From Candidatus Latescibacteria bacterium 4484_181 (GTDB taxonomy: Bacteria; Latescibacterota; MVCY01): a stretch of 7,309 nucleotides of DNA. The DNA lies in assembly GCA_002049985.1 (NCBI GenBank), contig MVCY01000068.1, positions 1 through 7,309 on the forward strand. The letters run 5' to 3'. The notes below the pieces were generated by a model. That model searched no databases. It had not been told where the DNA came from and worked only from the letters and a program-made list of their open reading frames with translations. Position numbers and translations under genes: made by a program. Below, one piece after another: positions 4,979-7,309 of this stretch (within the stretch, counting starts at the first letter, position 1; each line of letters begins with the position of its first letter).

Positions 4979-6262
4979 CTATTGACGCTTTGAATATAAA
5001 TGTTCAATATCCGGCACTTTGCCGCTTGCCAGCCGGTAGAGAACCTCCCCTGCGTTTCTCACCACCAGAATTCCCTCATCCTCTCTGTCCACATAATCCT
5101 CAATCCTGACCAAGTCAGGGTCTAAATAGCCAAGATTTATCTTCCTGCACCTATGTTTGGGAATACCGGTGGCCAAGAGTACTTCTATTCGAGGGGTCTC
5201 TTTACCGTCTATGAAAGTCCCAATCCCCTTTACATGGGTGGAGTGAGCCATAATTGCCCCCGGCACATCTCTGAACCTGTCCATTTGCTTCAGAAAGTAG
5301 TCTCGGGTGTGATATCCCACCTTTTCTATGGCCTCTCCGTGGGTGTAGGAGACCTCCCTCACATGGGGGGCGTAGATTATCAATCTCCCTCCGTCTTCTA
5401 CTATTGGCTCCAGTTTATACATGCACTTGCCTGCTGTCCATAGATCTTCGTACATCTGGGGAGCAACGGACAAAACGGTGTGAAAGGTTCTATCCACGTA
5501 TTGGATATTGACCTGAGCAGACAGGTCGGCTGCCTTTGACCACGACTCCTCCCCTCCGGCGAAAAATCCCAAGACCTTTCCCCCTTTTTCCACAAAGGAG
5601 AAAAGGGTTATGGGAAGCCTCAATAAAGATACCGCCTTATTGATAACCTGCCTGGGGGGAGTATCCTTGACCCCGTTGATCTTGGGATTGGTAATCAAGG
5701 CCCCCAGCCAGTGGAACTTGTGGATTATCTGGGGCCCAGCAACCCCTGGGAAGATGTATTTATATCCTCCCGAGAATCCCACCACTTCATGGGGGAAAAC
5801 AGGACCCACTATCAGAAGCTCGTCATATTGAAGAATCCTCCTATTTATCTCTACAGGAATATCCTCATCTAAAAGTCCTTTGGACAGTTCTCGGACCTGT
5901 TGCCGGGGGATTGTTCCGATACATCTCAGCTCCTCGGGGTCATCCCAGCGGTGCTGGAACAGGCCAACTTCTCTGTATTTGGTTTCTCTCTCTTCTCTAG
6001 TTATCCCTAAATGTCGATATAGTTTTGTTTCATCCAAAATCGGATGGGTACCCAGGGCAACTATGAAATCTAACTTCCTCGTCCTGTCCAGAAGTTGCTC
6101 TGAGATAGACCGGAAGAAGATATCTACCGGGCCGGAGCGAGTAGTATCTGGGATTACGACCAGAATCCTCTTGTCTCTATAGTCCCGCGTTTGAAGAGCC
6201 TCTTTACAGAGGGCAGAAAGCTCCTCTCTGCTCAGAAACCTCACCGTCTTCTCAGTATCCAT
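4979..6262 (-). CDS. LarA/DUF2088-family nickel-pincer racemase or epimerase homologue
   Basis: The 427-residue product resembles LarA, the lactate racemase that uses a nickel-pincer nucleotide (NPN) to swap a hydride at an alpha-hydroxy acid. The N-terminal DUF2088-type domain shows PDTTRSGP (Arg42), ALGTHP (His73) and PHEVVGFSGGYKYIFPG with His158 and Lys168, then HKFHW (His184) and, in the C-terminal domain, WTAGKCMYK (Lys279) before a GGRLIIYAP strand. The spacing fits L. plantarum LarA: His174-Lys184 and Lys184-His200 match exactly (10 and 16 residues) and Lys298 within three residues, so cofactor-binding and catalytic residues appear kept. The substrate is unknown; the superfamily also includes malate and sugar-acid epimerases. 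NPN biosynthesis (LarB, LarC, LarE) is not encoded here. ATG 6262 is one base after the HAD stop; a TTG at 6274 with GGGA upstream is an alternative. Confidence 0.85.
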   Translation of the reverse strand: MDTEKTVRFLSREELSALCKEALQTRDYRDKRILVVIPDTTRSGPVDIFFRSISEQLLDRTRKLDFIVALGTHPILDETKLYRHLGITREERETKYREVGLFQHRWDDPEELRCIGTIPRQQVRELSKGLLDEDIPVEINRRILQYDELLIVGPVFPHEVVGFSGGYKYIFPGVAGPQIIHKFHWLGALITNPKINGVKDTPPRQVINKAVSLLRLPITLFSFVEKGGKVLGFFAGGEESWSKAADLSAQVNIQYVDRTFHTVLSVAPQMYEDLWTAGKCMYKLEPIVEDGGRLIIYAPHVREVSYTHGEAIEKVGYHTRDYFLKQMDRFRDVPGAIMAHSTHVKGIGTFIDGKETPRIEVLLATGIPKHRCRKINLGYLDPDLVRIEDYVDREDEGILVVRNAGEVLYRLASGKVPDIEHLYSKRQ

Positions 6263-6263
6263 C

Positions 6264-7307
6264 CTACAGGACAAGCAATCTTCCCTTCGGGTTAAAACTC
6301 TGGTAGAGAGACAGCCTTATCTGCTGTTTCTCTCGGTAAGAGCTTTTGTGGTCATAATTAGGTCTCTCCCATGGAGGTGTAGTGAGGAGGGATTTGTTAA
6401 ACTCATCTAAGAGTTTTTTCTCGAACTGGCCCGCGTATTCCCCTTTAATGAAGAGCCGAAAGGCTTGAGGAAACTCATTCCAAGCCTGTTGTTCTCTCCC
6501 AGGGCTAGTGGGATAGAACAGACCATTGTTAGCCTTCACTGCCTTCAGGTCTCCAGCTCCATCCCCGAGCATCAGTACCTGGTCGTCTCCATAACCGCCA
6601 GCCCTCTTGGCCATCTGAATGTGATGGGCTTTCGATCCCATCTCCTGGCCGCAGATGAGTCGAACATATTGGGCTATCCCCTGGGCCTCCCAGTAGTCAG
6701 CCAAATCCTTATAGGGAGTTTTGGAAACCACTATGATGTCAGCATGCTGGGCCATCAGCTCCAGAGATTCCCTTACATTGCTGAAAGGGGGGATTTTGGC
6801 CGATATATGGGGAAATGTTCTGTTCACCGCTTCGCTCCAACCCAGCAGCTTATACAGAGCGAAATTGGTGGGATTCTCATCGATAAATCTCTCCAGACTG
6901 GGATTGCCCAGTCCCAGTTTGTTCTCTCGGGCATAGCAGATGTAATCATCCAAGGGTTTACTGTCAGGAAGTTGGATGTTCTTCTCTCTGAGAACCTGTT
7001 TCACGTCTGCTCTTTGACCAAGGGCAGTGAGAGTCAATTGCACTGCAATAAAACGGTTACAGCCTCTGTCTACAGAAAATAGATTGTAATATTCGGCTAC
7101 CTCACGGAAGTAGGACTCGATACCCCACAGACCGTAGAACTCCATGAAATGGGGGTGAAATATGAGCATCTGCTTCCCGTTCATATTATCGGTGACACAA
7201 CCATCGGTATCGATGGCCACCAAGAAATCTTTCCGCCGTTTAAACTCCCTTAGCTGCCTCTCTGGATCTTCTCTTAGCTGTTTCTCAGTCAATCTGGATA
7301 GAACCAT
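6264..7307 (-). CDS. HAD-superfamily phosphatase-like protein (5' end possibly outside)
   Basis: A cytosolic haloacid dehalogenase-fold protein of at least 347 aa, with no signal peptide or membrane segment. The four HAD motifs are present: AIDTDGCVTD (Asp33 nucleophile, Asp35 acid/base), VVSKTP with Ser195, Lys226 in MGSKAHH, and LGDGAGD with Asp249 and Asp253 for Mg2+ binding. About 155 residues between motifs I and II form a C1-type cap, including HPHFMEFYGLWGIESYFREVAEYYNLFSVDRGCNRF; similar DSDGC/YSxxRGxNRF proteins are found as uncharacterised HAD hydrolases, often near sugar genes. A roughly 90-residue tail follows motif IV. Substrate unknown; a phosphatase acting on a sugar phosphate or phospho-acid is a guess. 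The ATG at 7307 has only two bases before it in the window, so the true start could lie further upstream. It is translationally coupled to the LarA-like gene. Confidence 0.8.
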   Translation of the reverse strand: MVLSRLTEKQLREDPERQLREFKRRKDFLVAIDTDGCVTDNMNGKQMLIFHPHFMEFYGLWGIESYFREVAEYYNLFSVDRGCNRFIAVQLTLTALGQRADVKQVLREKNIQLPDSKPLDDYICYARENKLGLGNPSLERFIDENPTNFALYKLLGWSEAVNRTFPHISAKIPPFSNVRESLELMAQHADIIVVSKTPYKDLADYWEAQGIAQYVRLICGQEMGSKAHHIQMAKRAGGYGDDQVLMLGDGAGDLKAVKANNGLFYPTSPGREQQAWNEFPQAFRLFIKGEYAGQFEKKLLDEFNKSLLTTPPWERPNYDHKSSYREKQQIRLSLYQSFNPKGRLLVL

Positions 7308-7309
7308 CT

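Noticed and set aside
6465..7082. Plus-strand open frame of 205 codons
   Set aside because: Antisense to the HAD-family gene whose four motifs are clear; no domain or suitable ribosome binding site seen.

Overview
The window is a bacterial chromosome segment in which every credible gene lies on the minus strand, so it reads right to left. The organism cannot be named from this sequence alone. The gene order of the S10-spc ribosomal-protein cluster, Shine-Dalgarno sequences of the AGGAGG type, frequent GTG/TTG starts and a zinc-binding (type Z) S14 all say Bacteria. I saw no plasmid, phage, IS, tRNA, rRNA or CRISPR sequence.

Layout in transcription order. (a) 7307-4979: two metabolic genes in a tight pair, a HAD-superfamily phosphatase-like protein (its 5' end may lie outside the window) and a LarA/DUF2088-family protein with the main lactate-racemase-type residues. 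One base separates stop and start. (b) 4978-4937: a 42-base junction. (c) 4936-1: rplV-rpsC-rplP-rpmC-rpsQ-rplN-rplX-rplE-rpsN-rpsH-rplF-rplR-rpsE in canonical order, ending inside rpsE at the window edge. The usual first six genes of the S10 cluster (rpsJ, rplC, rplD, rplW, rplB, rpsS) are absent upstream of rplV; the HAD/LarA pair sits there instead.

The main anomaly is a damaged block at about 3502-2761. The L29 gene loses its second half and runs out of frame into an rpsQ that lacks its normal beginning. The L14 gene stops after 54 codons at an A8 tract and is joined, one base out of frame, to an rplX with no start codon. rplX itself ends about 25-30 residues early. All three lesions fall at gene boundaries and look like deletions. 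The flanking genes (rplV, rpsC, rplP, rplE, rpsN, rpsH, rplF, rplR) are full length and intact. L14 is universal and normally essential, so this is either a degenerate or second copy of the cluster, a real rearrangement with an intact rplN elsewhere, or an amplification/assembly artefact. The sequence alone cannot decide.

The ribosomal genes would act together in assembling both subunits. The HAD/LarA pair looks like a small hydroxy-acid or sugar-acid module with no obvious mechanistic link to the ribosome. I found no clear new defence, mobile or RNA-based system. The items most worth following up are the L14-L24 chimera and the replacement of the head of the S10 cluster.
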